Source of the DNA: Harmonia axyridis
Taxonomy: Eukaryota; Arthropoda; Insecta; Coleoptera; Coccinellidae
Assembly: GCF_914767665.1 (NCBI RefSeq)
Contig: NC_059502.1
Span: 26,926,812-26,990,811, forward strand
Direction of reading: 5' to 3'
DNA length: 64,000 nucleotides
Shown here: piece after piece, positions 22,774-34,033 of the stretch
Layout: the number at the start of each line of letters is the position of its first letter
How positions within the stretch are numbered: position 1 is the stretch's first letter
Made by a program: the position numbers and the translations under genes
The notes under the pieces: generated by a model
The model's database searches: none
Seen by the model: only the letters and a program-made list of their open reading frames with translations
What the model was told of the DNA's origin: nothing

Positions 22774-24543
22774 AATGTTATTTTGAGGTTTATTCATGAA
22801 ATCTCTGGAGAAACCTTCTTGAAGTCAAAAATTTGTTTATGTTTTTGAAGGCTGCTGCAGTTTCATTTTTATTTATGTATTATATTTTTCAATTCAAATT
22901 CATATCATAGGGCGATATTAGACATTATGTGTTGATAATTTTCCATTCACGTAATATCTTCTTAGCTATTTATCATACTGTTTCATGAAATCACTTAATA
23001 CCTCTACCTACTAATAGAAAAATTTGATTATTTAGTTAAGAATGATGAATCAAATTAAATTCAAATCAAATTTATTCTGAATGAGTGTAACAATATTTTC
23101 ATTGATCCATAAATTGAATTATGATTGTATATTTCATGATTTCGCTTGAGGATGAAAATTTTAATTTCACTGAAATTTTCGTTTCAGAATAATATATAGA
23201 ATACCAACACATTCCGCACATCCGTCATCTAGAGCTATTTCAGTAATCTATAACAGCTATTATAAGAAATTTGTTACCAAAATCGGTATCTTTACTGCTC
23301 CATGCAAATTCACCAGTATGTGGAGGTTGAAAGTAAAAATAAACTGTCAATATTAAAAATTTAAGTCGTTATATTTTCAATTTCATGATAATTCTTGAAA
23401 ATATAAATTGCTATGATAATTATTGATACAAATATTCCTACTCTCGATATTTTTGGAGATATGAATATTATAAGATCGATATAGGTAATAAAAGTATCTG
23501 AAACATTTTCATTATATAGCTGGTAATGTTTTGGTTTACTGAGTCCAATGTTCGAAACCAAGGAAAAATCAAATTCTTGTATTTTTTGTTCTTATTTTTG
23601 TATTCAATTTGATTTTTTATATTATTCTGAAAATTTATTGAGTGGGTTCTATACAGTGTCAGCGATCAGTTCAAACATTAGTTTGCTTTATTTTACGCTA
23701 GAGACTATATTTTTATGAAAAGTTGTCACAATTATTCATTTTGAAGAGTACGTCATTGCGGTAAGTTCTTATTTATTAATTTTTTGAAATGGAAAAATAT
23801 TAGAGGAATTTTTTATTGGAGACTAGATACATGCATGATATAACTTTCCGAAAAAATATTTATTTTTGTATGAATTTTCACAAAGAAAATAATATACAGA
23901 AAGTCTTGTCAAAGACTGAAAAACGGTTTTTTTTTTTAATTGAAAATGAATACGTAAAAACGTATTCTAAATTTTTGATTGTAATGAAAAAGGACAGTAT
24001 CTAAATGTGAGGAATGTTTGAATTTGCTTCACTCATCTTTAAAAGTGTTGGAATCTCAAAAACGATGAGGAGGGAAGAGTAGTCGAACTGGCAGATTACG
24101 AGAAAATCACATCGACATAATAAACGACAGTATTAAATTTGTAATATTTGAACTTAATTCTCCCATCCCTAAAACCCAATCAGTCAAATAATTTCATTAC
24201 AGCTAATCCATCAACTAAAATGTTTCCTTCAATTGCCTTTGTATAAGATGAAAGCATGACCAGCATTCATTCGAAAAGGAGAACACAGAATAGAATTTTG
24301 TACACAGTTGAAATAGTTTGCCAAGGATTTTTTGTTCGTCACGTTACTTCCTCATTTTAGTGACGACATAATTCTATTCATTAGCAAAGATCTTTTTGAA
24401 TTTTTTTCGCCCCAAAGGCGTACGAATATTCTAGGTTTTTTGTCACGTCGATGTAGATAATGCGCTAGATAAGGAAGCGCGTGAGGCATGCCTCGAACCG
24501 TTTACTTCTTAAAGAGGAAGTGAGATGAATATCTATATGAATA
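22774..24543. other. Unassigned AT-rich interval
   Basis: No gene, RNA or repeat end is recognised. Short open frames such as 23816-24004 are lysine- and phenylalanine-rich, as expected from AT-rich chance ORFs. Confidence 0.45.
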
Positions 24544-25147
24544 TACAGGGTGTTTCCTAAACATGCGGCAAAAATTCAGGGGGTTGTTCCTTGGACTATT
24601 TTAAGCATGTTTTGTCTTTGGATGATTTTTGAAAAACCTCTTTGTTTCGAAGATACAGGGCGAACAACATTTTTCATATTTTTAAAATTAATAATAGTTC
24701 AAATAAAAATGCGTACCGCACTGTGTTTACTAAGTAGGTACAATTTATTTTTAAATTTGTTTAACAACATTCCAATTACTAAAAACGGCCAGTTTTTTGA
24801 CTAAAAATTGCTAATACATCACAAAACGAATTCAAATGAAAACCGTGTTTAATCTGTATTCCTTTACCATCTGCACTTATCAATTTTTAGTCAAAAAACT
24901 GGCCGTTTTTAGTAATTGGAATGTTGTTAAACAAATTTAAAAATAAATTGTACCTACTTAGTAAACACAGTGCGGTACGCATTTTTATTTAAACTGTTAT
25001 TAATTTTAAAAATATGAAAAATGTTGTTCGCCCTGTATCTTCGAAACAAAGAGGTTTTTCAAAAATCATCCAAGGACAAAACATGCTTAAAATAGTCCAA
25101 GGAACAACCCCCTGAATTTTTGCCGCATGTTTAAGAAACACCCTGTA
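24544..25147. repeat. Hairpin MITE, family I (copy I1), nearly identical arms
   Basis: Ends TACAGGGTGTTTCCTAAACA and complement. The arms are about 265 bp and differ at only about four positions by eye, around a loop of about 75 bp (roughly 24815-24880). Internal GATACAGGGCG motifs lie 107 bp from each end (24651-24660 and 25031-25040). The near identity means either a recent origin or correction between arms. Copy I2 at 54936-55565 carries transposase sequence. Confidence 0.9.
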
Positions 25148-25636
25148 TATATTTTGATCATGTTATATATAGATATAATGGAACAGAGACCCAGTGCCGT
25201 ACCATATGATGTGAAATTGAGAATGAAGATTAATATAATATTTGATTAATACGTGTAATTTCCAGAATTTATTTGCCTCATATCATGCATATCATATCAT
25301 ATCTGCATCAGATATTGAATAGTGCATTGAATAGTTGCTCGCTTTTTGTAGAACTCTGTGGAGTCAGCTGTGACAAATTCCACCGTAAGGGCTGAAAGGG
25401 TAGACTAAAATTGTCGGCTTCACTACATTCGGTGTCAAACGTTCAGTCTCGCCAAAAAAGTCACACTTCTACTGCTAGTGAGACAATATACATTTCTTGC
25501 ATTTTTCTTGAAAACCAACTATTACAGTAAAAGTTAAAAAAAAACGAATGTTTACCGTTGGCGCTACGTACCCTGAAAAAGTGAATTATTTCGAAGACCC
25601 TGACACGATCCTGCGTAGGGCATTGAACGTTGCCGC

Positions 25637-25650
25637 GTTACCACGGCAAC
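25637..25650. promoter_or_regulatory. Second X-box-like site (RFX-type)
   Basis: GTTACCACGGCAAC fits the two-half-site RFX layout (GTTACC, two bases, GGCAAC). It lies in a moderately GC-rich, apparently single-copy segment. No ciliary gene is recognised beside it. Confidence 0.35.
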
Positions 25651-26241
25651 ATGGACTTGTGGCCATCCGGACCCCTTATCCCGTTCTGTATTCATCTTCG
25701 ACAATTGAATGACTATTCAAGTAGATAATGATATTTGCATGCTGATGATCTCCCTCAAGTGGAGACTTAATCGCTGCTATACCTGCTTCGAGTTTCTCCT
25801 TCATCTTCTGTTTATACGCAGATCGCATGTCATCGGTAGTTTCTGATGATCGCGGTCTCTCCGGATGGGATCCATTAGCTGATTTTTGTTAGGGAAAATT
25901 AGTTTCGTAGGGGCACTTGCTGGTCGTTATTATTCGGTTGAATTTGTTCGATTTTCCATCGGATGGAGACTGAAGATAACCTTGAAGATGATAAAAATGG
26001 GAGACTACCAGTGTGGCAGGTTTTGAAAGTGACAGATGTCAATGAGTGCTAGAACTCAATGAAGCAATAGGGATGTTGCCTATATTTTGATATTGCTTTT
26101 AATTTGTAGATAAGCCCTATATAAACACGAAATAAAAATTTTCATAGAAAGTACCAATAAAAAATACGTAAAAAAAATTCCCGCTGAAACGTTCCGTTCT
26201 GTCACGGTAATATGCTGACGTCACTGCATAATAGAGTCACT

Positions 26242-26403
26242 ACCATAGACAAACTAAGTAGTTTGCCTATGGTCACCACGTGCTAACGGTCTGTCAAGCT
26301 GAACTGATATCTGCTGATATTGACAGTCAAGTCGGTTTGATTATATCATCTGACGTTCTAAACCATAGATAAACTAGTTCTAGATGAGATTAGTTTGTCT
26401 ATG
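26242..26403. repeat. Two small hairpins built from the same 13-bp arm
   Basis: CATAGACAAACTA or a one-base variant occurs four times as two inverted pairs: 26244/26272 (loop of about 2-4 bases) and 26364/26403 (loop about 14 bases). They lie about 90 bp apart. Confidence 0.5.
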
Positions 26404-26999
26404 TTCTAAACGTTCTAGTGCTATGACGTCAAATTGCCTTGATTGATTGGCGTTCGCAGTCACGTGCTTGTCGATAAGAATTCAATTCAGATCAATTTTA
26501 TTGAATAGAATTCTAGAAATAAGATAATGAAAATGCTATTTTAGTATTTTAAGAACGGACTTGAAAGTGGAAATTCTCAATTAATTTGATTTCATTATAT
26601 GACATAACATCCCTATTCTAGTAACATATAGAAATGAAGTACGTTCTACCTACAGTGACTTGATAAATCACAATGACGAAAATTCATTCAAATTCAGTCA
26701 AAAAATGGCAAATGAGGCGAAGCTATAGCATAGAGGTTTTGAATGAAAATCGTAATAAAAAGGCTATAGCCTATCATCAGGGCCGGCGTTAAGGGTGAAA
26801 CAGTGAGGCGACCGTTTCAAGCGCCTCTATTTGAGGGGCGGCAATTCGACCCAGTTTGCTGACCCCATTTTCATATTTCATCCTTGATTATCAAAAACAA
26901 CATAAGGTTTTTCCGCTCCGCTATGTTTGTCACATTCTCTGCAATAAACATTTTTAAACCGCTTGTATAATGAATAACACATGGAAGCCCAGTCAATAT

Positions 27000-27162
27000 A
27001 AACAGAATTCCCTAATACCCTCTTTGAAAGAGGTATAAAATCATTTTGTTTTTCACACTGACGAAAAACAAGACTTTCGAATTATATGGCGTACAGGCTC
27101 TGAAGCCTCTGCGATTAATGTTTATGATAAAATAAACTACATTATTATTATTATTATTATTT
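27000..27162 (+). repeat. LINE-like 3' end with (ATT)n tail
   Basis: AATAAACTAC at 27130 is followed by (ATT)7 at 27141-27161. The LINE at 49140 ends in the same way (AATAAAGCAT then ATT repeats). Upstream coding sequence is not recognised, so only a short 3' end is proposed. Confidence 0.45.
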
Positions 27163-27964
27163 GAAGGCCGATGTTTTCTTCTGTGTTTTTCGAAAGTCAT
27201 CAACTACTCCACAGAGTAAGAAATTGTGCTTTTTCCCCATTTAAAGTTATTCTTCGATAACTTTTAAAGTATTCATTTCAGGTATAGGGTTTGGTGAAGT
27301 AACTCCCCCTTTTTTTAGACGTAGAATTGACTGAAATAATAATAAATTAAATATGGGTACTAATTTGAAAAACTTAGTTTTGATAAATTTTATTTGTCCA
27401 AGTTCATGATCTTGCGATAAACACCCTGTAAATTATTGATCCCAACCGCAAATAGTCTAATAATACAACGTAGTTGCAGAATTGGAAATGAAAAAAGGTT
27501 TTTTCGAAAAAACTTTTTCTGCAGAAATATTCGAAAAAATGTGAGTCCTCGTCGCCACCATTTTTTTCATAGGAATCCCATTAACTCATGAACCGTTGGG
27601 TTTTTACCCAAGGTATGGCCTATCGTTGAAATTGTCATAAAAAAACTATCAAATGATGCTATAATACACTAGGTGAGCCATTTGAAATAAGGATGTAGTG
27701 TCAGTTTCCGATATATTCGAAATTTGATAAAGAGATCTGAAAATATTTCAGGGAGAAAGTTCATTGTCTTAAACCATAACATGCAAATTTTCTACCCAAA
27801 AAATTATGATTAGTTTTCCATAAACGTCTAATAAATAGGCCATCTCGGTGAATCACCTTGTATATAAAATACCAATTGCAAGCTACGTAGAAAATTTCGT
27901 TTCAATGCCGGCGTTCCAACTATAAAACCATATCTAAAAAAAGTATCTAAGCATTCGTTCATCT
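27163..27964. other. Unassigned interval with two lone hairpin-type right ends
   Basis: AAACACCCTGTA near 27420-27431 and AATCACCTTGTATA near 27850 look like right ends of CAGGGTG-type elements whose left parts are lost or diverged. No gene seen. Confidence 0.35.
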
Positions 27965-28057
27965 ATGCGCCAATTACACCCTGAAAGACCGCATATAACT
28001 GAAACTGTACAATAGGTATACGAATATACGTGGTCTACAAGGGTGTAATTCGCGCAT
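27965..28057. repeat. Small inverted repeat, 34-bp arms
   Basis: ATGCGCCAATTACACCCT (27965) faces AGGGTGTAATTCGCGCAT (28040-28057), extended by AGACCRCRTAT in both arms; the loop is about 25 bp. Confidence 0.6.
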
Positions 28058-28880
28058 GAATCAACAAGCTTTCAAAAAATCCTGACTTCACTTACCTAAC
28101 TGCTTCATTCATTTTTTTTCTTGAATATAATTGACCATACCATCTGCTAGTTGTATCAGATGAAACGAAGCAATTTAAAACCCAGTAGGCTGTGAGAAGA
28201 GGTTTTAATAAACGAAACAATTCGATGTTGTGATCCCGCTCTGGCATTTGACATCGGTTATGCATGCTACACCTGTTATTCCATTGATTTATAATCCAGT
28301 CTCGGCTCATTGGAAACGAAATATTATAGGCAATAATTAGAATATGATGGCTGAGAACCGAAAGGTCAGGTTATCGAGAGATCTATAATTACTTCGTGCT
28401 TTGAATGCATGGAATGAAGTGCAAGGGACGCCGTTGTTGAAATCACTTACAGATCATTCTGTCATTTTTGAGTGGTCGTTCCCAGAACAGATCGTTCTAT
28501 CATTTCGTCACGATATTTGTATGTTTCTACTTTTGAGCCAAGATTAGTCTCAAACGATGAACGATTAATGAAAGATCAAAAATTAAGAGAAACGCACAAA
28601 CGTGAACTCAGTGGCGCCCGTTCATTCATGCCCCAATCACACATTTGGATACCTCCCTGTTCAATCAATCGTAAGGAAAATCTGAGAATATCCTTGGGAG
28701 CCTTAGTTATCGCATCATGAAGATTTCCAACTGGCCTTCTTTGGTATAGGTTTCTCATACAATTTTTTTCTCTAAAATTCGTAGCTACGAATTTTCAATA
28801 CTATAACTTTGTAGTAAGCAATTTTATATTATTTTGCTAAGATAATAAGCTTACAACTTTGCTTTCGCCTTTTTTTCATA
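28058..28880. other. Unassigned interval
   Basis: Open frames at 28092-28310 (minus) and 28472-28720 (plus) match no family I know. Nothing else is recognised. Confidence 0.35.
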
Positions 28881-28883
28881 TGT

Positions 28884-29557
28884 AGAATACGGCGGGTGGG
28901 GTAGGACTTCTCATTTCAACGTTTCCAAGTATGCTTGGCTACTTTTCCAACATAGGGTCGAGTATTGTCATTTTGTAAAATCACTTTATTTGTCTTTATA
29001 TGCTCGGCTCAAACGCATTGAGCATTGTCATGCTGTGAAATCACTTTATTTGTCTTTCAATGCTCGGCTCAAACGCATTGATTGTTTTCGATAACGTTCG
29101 CCTGTGAATGTTTCAGGCGGTTTTAACAACTCATAATACACTACTCCGAGCTGGTCCCCCTAAATACTGAGCATGACCTTGGAACCGTGAATATTCGGTT
29201 TGGTCATTGACGTGGAAGCATGGTCGGGAGGTCCCCGTGATTTTCTGGGCTTGGGATTATCGTAATGAACCCATTTTTCGTCTCCAGTTACAATGCGATG
29301 CAGAAATCCCTGCCGTTTTTGCCTTGCAAACAGCTGTTCACAAGCAAACAAAGACCGTTCAACATCTCTCGGTTTCAACTCGTACGGCACCCAATTACCT
29401 TGTTTCTGAATCATTCCCATAACTTTCAGGCGTTTTGGAAAGCCTTGTTGCGTCCCTTCCAATAATCCTGCCAATTCTCGTTGCGTTTGACACGAGTCTT
29501 GATCAAGTAGTATCTACATTTCTGAATCTTCGAAAACTTTCTCTCTTTCACCGCCAT
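28884..29557 (-). pseudogene. Mariner transposase relic, mauritiana (Mos1-like) subfamily
   Basis: Readable blocks in order on the minus strand: ATG near 29557; DQDSCQTQRELAGLLEG; KRLKVMGMIQKQGNWVPYEL; ERSLFACEQLF; the first catalytic Asp in RIVTGDEKWVHYDNPKPR; KPNIHGSKVMLSI; stop; GVVYYELLKPPETFTGERYR; then a region doubled as a 60-bp tandem repeat (28961-29080) leading to the second-Asp block; and finally EVLPHPPYS, where the copy is cut off before the third catalytic Asp. N- and C-terminal parts are frameshifted. It is clearly a different subfamily from the element at 1349. Confidence 0.85.
28961..29080. repeat. 60-bp tandem duplication inside the mariner relic
   Basis: Positions 28961-29020 and 29021-29080 match at about 54 of 60 positions, both containing TGCTCGGCTCAAACGCATTG. 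The duplicated piece corresponds to the stretch around the second catalytic Asp, so it arose after, or together with, loss of function. Confidence 0.85.
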
Positions 29558-29983
29558 TCTGGTCTTTGACGTCAAAATAACAAAATCAAAACTTCCTGCA
29601 AATGACGAGAATTTGACATTTTCAATCGAGAATAACTTTATGAGTTGGCTTTTGTTAGGGTGGCCAATTGGGTCTCTGCCTAGGGCGACAATTTGACTAG
29701 CGACGGCCCTGATAATTCAACTACTTTCAAGAATTTGATTCTCTGAATGCCTTGCATTTTTATGGATTGTAATGGTTATAATGCAGAAACTGGATGATTT
29801 GGATAGAATTTTGTCTTGGAAGAAGATTAATCGTATCAATGAAAAACTATATCCCAAATCATCATTTCCTTCTATTGAATAAACCATTTGAGAGATATAA
29901 CATGAAAAAAAAAAATTTTAACGATTTTCACAGACATGTATCTTTTCAGCCCATCCAAATCGCAAAAAATGGTAGGTAAGGGA

Positions 29984-30062
29984 AAAAGTGTTTCCTTTGA
30001 CCTCAAGAATCTTACTGTTGAAATGTACGAGTATTTACAAGTCAAAGACTCACCTTGTATAT
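29984..30062. repeat. Right-end fragment of family C
   Basis: GACCTCAAGAATCTTAC and CAAGTCAAAGACTCACCT match the right terminus of the 10131-12182 element; no left end is found nearby. Confidence 0.65.
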
Positions 30063-31194
30063 GCATGTTTCACAAATGTTTATAACCCTTTGAATATTAT
30101 AAAGCTTTCTAAGAAAAACCATTATAAAGTTTCTTGAAAATACATACAAAACATGGAAAATAATCCTTCAAAAATGAGATTATGTCGAAATTTTGATATA
30201 ATTGCACTGAATAGATTGCATGTTATCCTGAAGAAGAGATCAGAACGTTTCATTAGCTTTCATTTTAAGATTTTTCCTAATTAGTCGAGGTCTTCGGTAA
30301 GATAAAAAAAAATGAGAATTTTGTGGGATTTGTAGTATTTATCCCATAAATATATGATATAAAAGGAGGAGAGCTTAATATAAAATTATTCATTACCTCT
30401 CATTCGGAATATTTCAAAAGTTTGCGGCATGAAAAAATCATAATAAACTACCGTAATATACACTCAAATGGAATCCTCATTTGATACCAAAATGAAAAAA
30501 CTTTCCAAATGTTATAAGTATTTATGTTGCACATTCCGAATACCAATGTTGGAGAAGATGTCGATAATATTAAATTCCTTTAATTAAAACCCATATACGT
30601 AAGTCCCTTTCAAATTATTATGCTTTTAGCGTGTTGCCGAAATGGAAATAATATTCAAGAGCACAAAATTCAAATTTTATGCATTCAATTTCAACCAGGT
30701 CATTATAGAGTCATGTGATACGCTATTAAAAGTTCGCCCCAAATTATTTCGATGAAATGAATCTTAAATTAATTTTTGTTAATTGATTATGAACATCCGG
30801 GGGAATATCTCCCTTAATTTTCCAACTAGTGGGTAATTTGATAACGAGCGGTATTTTTATCTCTGAAAAACTAATTATAGGGCTAATTCGGATTCTTTAG
30901 CCTCTCCACAATCTGACAAGCTATCGGCCTATCTTGAATGCAACTAAACACCTGATATTTCAACACCTGCTGTCAGAAAATAAGTAATTTATTGAAGTGG
31001 TGAACAGAGCATAGAATAACGTCAATCATCAGTGAAGAAATTCTGTGAAAGCTTTTAGGTATTTGTAGTCAGGAAAGGCTTGGTGCATTTATAAGAGGTA
31101 CTCGTATCGATAGAATTTGCTGAAATTTCACTCTGGTGTGCCCTCTCACTCCTGGCAAAATAAAACTGTTGACTTTCGAAGAAGCAATACTGCT
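30063..31194. other. Unassigned AT-rich interval
   Basis: No gene, RNA or repeat boundary recognised. Confidence 0.4.
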
Positions 31195-31560
31195 GTCGTT
31201 GACTTGACTTCCCGAAGGCTTTAGATCGGGTGTCTTAAAGACTTCTCCTCAAGGTAGACAGTCTCGGAATTCGTGGTGATCGGCTGCAGTGGTTGAGGTT
31301 CTTCCTATCCAACAGAATCCGAGTTTCTGTTGGTGGCTCTGTATCATATACTAGAGGTATAGAGAGTGTGAGGTATAGAGATGTGTCGAGTGGGGTTTCT
31401 CAGGGGTCCGTTTTAGGTCGCTTATTTCTGCTCTTCACATCGTATTGACCCTGTTCAATAAAATCCATATGTTCCTAATTAGCCGATGATGCTAAAATTA
31501 ATTTCAACCCTTTGTGTTGTGGAAATGTTGTCCTCCCACTGCTGCTTTCCGAATGGTATT
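31195..31560 (+). pseudogene. Non-LTR retrotransposon reverse transcriptase fragment
   Basis: Conceptual translation gives FPKALDRVS, then LGIRGDRLQWLRFFLSNRIR, VSSGVSQGSVLGRLFLLF, and after a frame change ADDAKINF. These are reverse-transcriptase blocks of LINE elements, with the GVPQGSVLGP motif and the catalytic FADD box (Phe region degraded). Stops interrupt the frame. It is 5' and 3' truncated and unrelated in position to the RNase H LINE at 35603. Confidence 0.75.
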
Positions 31561-31682
31561 CATTCTATGAAGCAAAAAAGACATCAATTACACAGGCCAA
31601 CAAAATGAAAAAAAAAATTTGGTGCCAGAAATCTAACACCTGATTTTAGATGTTTTGAATGTGCTGATTCCAAAAATGCCAC

Positions 31683-32860
31683 CAGATTTTTTCTGTCAGC
31701 TCTAGTTTTTGAGATACACGTTACAGGTTAAATGGGTTTGCCTGAATACACTCCAGATGATTGGCGCCTTTTTATTGACAGTTCAAAACGTAGTTTAAAA
31801 TGTGTTCTTTTACATAACGGTAACAAATATGGCTCAATTCCTATTGGTGATTCTACTACCACGAAGGAAGAATATGAAACAATAGCATTAGTTTTGAGAA
31901 AAATTAAATACGAAGAACATCAGTGGTCATTTTGTGTTGATTTAAAAATGGTTAACTTCCTCCTTGGACAGCAGAGTGGTTATACAAAATATCCTTGTTT
32001 TTTGTGCCTTTGGGACAGCAGAGCTAAAAATGAGCACTGGGTTAACAAAAATTGGCCTTCAAGAGATGTCATGATTCAAGGAATACAAAACGTGATCAAC
32101 GAACCTTTGGTTTCAAGAGAAAAAATCTTACTTCCGCCCTTGCATATCAAGCTAGGCCTAATGAAGCAATTTGTGAAGGCCTTAAATCGAGATGGAAATT
32201 GTTTTGGGTATTTGTCACGTAAATTTCCTGGCATTAGCACGGAAAAACTAAAAGCTGGTATATTTGATGGTCCTCAAATAAGGCAACTTGTTAAAGATCC
32301 ACAATTCACCACATCAATGAACGAGACTGAATCTAACGCTTGGAGTTCATTTGTTCAAGTAGTACAAATCTTTCTTGGCAATCATAAAGCAGAGAATTAC
32401 GTAGAATTAGTGGAAACTATGCTTTCAAATTTTAATATTCTCGGCTGTAACATGAGTATAAAAGTTCACTACCTCCACAGCCACCTAGATCGTTTTCCAA
32501 AAAAATTTAGGTGATTGTAGTGAAGAACAGGGGGAAAGATTCCACCAGGATATTAAAACTATGGAAGATCGTTATCAAGGACGATGGGATAGCCACATGA
32601 TGGTGGACTACTGCTGGAGCCTTCAGCGAGACTGCCCTAGTAAACTCCATTCTAGAAAATCGTATAAAAGAAAATTTTTATGTGATTAGTGACTAATGTA
32701 ATTATGTAAATTAAGTTTTTGCAATAAATACTTAAATCCATGTATCTTTGTTTTTTTTAACTGTCAACAGTAATATTATATACTATAACAGTTATAAGGT
32801 AAATTAAATCAACCATTTTTTTTTAAAATCTCAAAAACTGGATCTGATAGACAAAATCTG
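31683..32860 (+). mobile_element. Candidate DNA element: ORF bounded by 33-bp inverted repeats
   Basis: 31683-31715 and 32828-32860 are inverted copies (29 of 33 match), each containing AGTTTTTGAGAT next to CAGATTTT. The ORF at 31732-32689 fills the space between them. Words from just left of the first repeat (CAGAAATCTAACACC) recur at 50576 with no ORF, so related end sequence exists elsewhere. True termini and target duplication are not established. Confidence 0.5.
31732..32689 (+). pseudogene. Unnamed arthropod repeat-associated protein, one frameshift
   Basis: A 260-codon frame (31732-32514) begins MGLPEYTPDDWRLFIDSSKR. Seen: D70 in FCVDLKMVNFLLGQQ; a CxxC pair in YPCFLCLWDSR (C89, C92) with H103 nearby; LPPLHIKLGLMKQFVKAL (H138); and KVHYLHSHLD (H247, H250, H252). 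At 32497-32503 a run of seven A shifts the frame; with one base fewer it continues in frame as LGDCSEEQGERFHQDI and RYQGRWDSHMMVDYCWSLQ to a stop at 32689, about 318 codons. I recall similar proteins repeated in insect and other invertebrate genomes but cannot name the family. Asp, a CxxC/His cluster and a late Glu/His would suit a zinc-bearing transposase, which is inference only. A stop lies directly before the Met, so the N-terminus may be truncated. Confidence 0.6.
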
Positions 32861-32889
32861 AGAACTTTTTTACATTCTGCATCCAAAAA

Positions 32890-33177
32890 TTACTCAGGAA
32901 CAGTTAAAAAATCGCAGGCACCAAAATGTGTGTTGGCCTGTGTTATTATCCGTTCGCTGATAACATTTAATATTTCTTTGATGATCAATTGCCGAATAGT
33001 GTGCAGCACTACAAAACTTGTTCTATAGTTTCCGGGTGGCTTTTTATCTTTCTTGAAGAGTAAGATCATCGTGCTTGTCCTCCGTTTATGAGAAATTTTT
33101 TGGTTTTTTTTGTTTATCAGTTGTGTGAGAAGTGTCAACTTCTGAATGATCTTCTCAAGTACGGCGGAGAAACTCAA
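32890..33177 (-). pseudogene. LINE reverse transcriptase fragment (N-terminal RT blocks)
   Basis: A 95-codon open frame contains STMILLFKKDKKPPGNYRTS followed by LHTIRQLIIKEILNVISERI, matching the common LINE pattern of FKKGDKKDPxNYRxISLL and the helix after it. The downstream RT palm motifs are missing. It directly abuts the ORF element at 31683-32860. Confidence 0.6.
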
Positions 33178-34033
33178 ATTTTCTCAAAATTTAAAACTAT
33201 CTTTTAAACAAATTGCAATATTCACGGCTTGAAGAAATTCCTCTAGAATTTCCAATTTAAGGACTAGCTGAAAACATCTCATCAAAACCCAACGAAGGTG
33301 CCCACTCCGCAACGAAAATTTTCACGAGTGCAGACATTCAGGGAGCAAATTTGCACTTCCGTTCCTGGAAATTCAATCAAGATTTTATTCTATGGGCTCG
33401 CCCGTTGGTAAATCGCTATATAAGATTTGAAAGTCAATGCAGAAATGTGAGTCCTCACTTTGACTTCTTTCAATCCGCGCTCTCGGGTTCGGAGCCTGAT
33501 TGATTCTGGCGCTGGAGTCGGGCCGAGGGGGCGGGGGAGGGGCAAATCCAATCTCGCCGCCTCTCGTGTGTCGCATACGTCACTAACCAGACAGATTTTA
33601 TTGCATTTTCTTCCATTTCCAGATAAAAGATGGACGCCCTTTACTTCCACTGGATTCCTGATGAATGTTCCAATTCGCGCGTACCAGAGTTTCTTTATAA
33701 AAATTGATTCGGCTCGGGAAATATTGCAGCCCATTTAATTCTCTCGTTCGATTCTGGGACTGTTCGGAATGGAGTTTGAAGAAAAAAATTCGATGGTGTT
33801 ATTTGCATTTTTGTTGGTCGGTGTATGATTAGGATTCATTGAGTTAGATGTCTTACAATTGTCCTCAATCAACTACAATTAGATCAAATTTTATTTATTA
33901 TTCCTACTACTTGCAAGGACCTTTCATAGAGAAAAGTTTTTCTGGAAGAAAACATATCATGAAAGTCAAATCGATTTCAAAACTTACAACATTTATTTTG
34001 AAAAAGGTATTGCAGAAATAGGACTTAAATGAA
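33178..34033. other. Interval with GC-rich island at 33460-33740
   Basis: 33460-33740 has high GC, CpGs, a GC-box-like GAGGGGGCGGGGGAGG (33524-33539) and a TATATAAG at 33417-33424. Open frames exist on both strands (114 codons minus; 92 plus) without a known family. This could be a host promoter or first exon. Confidence 0.35.

Larger units (their letters stand above)
25148..26777. other. Unassigned interval; higher GC at 25560-25900; twin small hairpins
   Basis: Contains the X-box-like site at 25637 and two small hairpins sharing one arm word at 26242-26273 and 26364-26403. No coding region recognised. Confidence 0.4.
26778..29711. mobile_element. Segment bounded by hAT-like ends (composite, uncertain)
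   Basis: Left CAGGGCCGGCG and right, reversed, CAGGGCCGTCG, the sort of terminus seen in hAT elements. No clear 8-bp target duplication is present and no hAT transposase is seen, so the two ends may belong to different insertions. Inside are a LINE-type tail, a small hairpin and the mauritiana-type mariner relic. Confidence 0.3.

Noticed and set aside
26778..29711. A single intact hAT element
   Set aside because: Ends match at only about 11 bp and flanks show no convincing 8-bp duplication; listed only as uncertain.
33390..33734. 114-codon minus-strand ORF in the GC island
   Set aside because: No recognisable domain; overlaps a similarly long plus-strand frame, and GC-rich DNA has few stops by chance. 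Kept only as a GC island.
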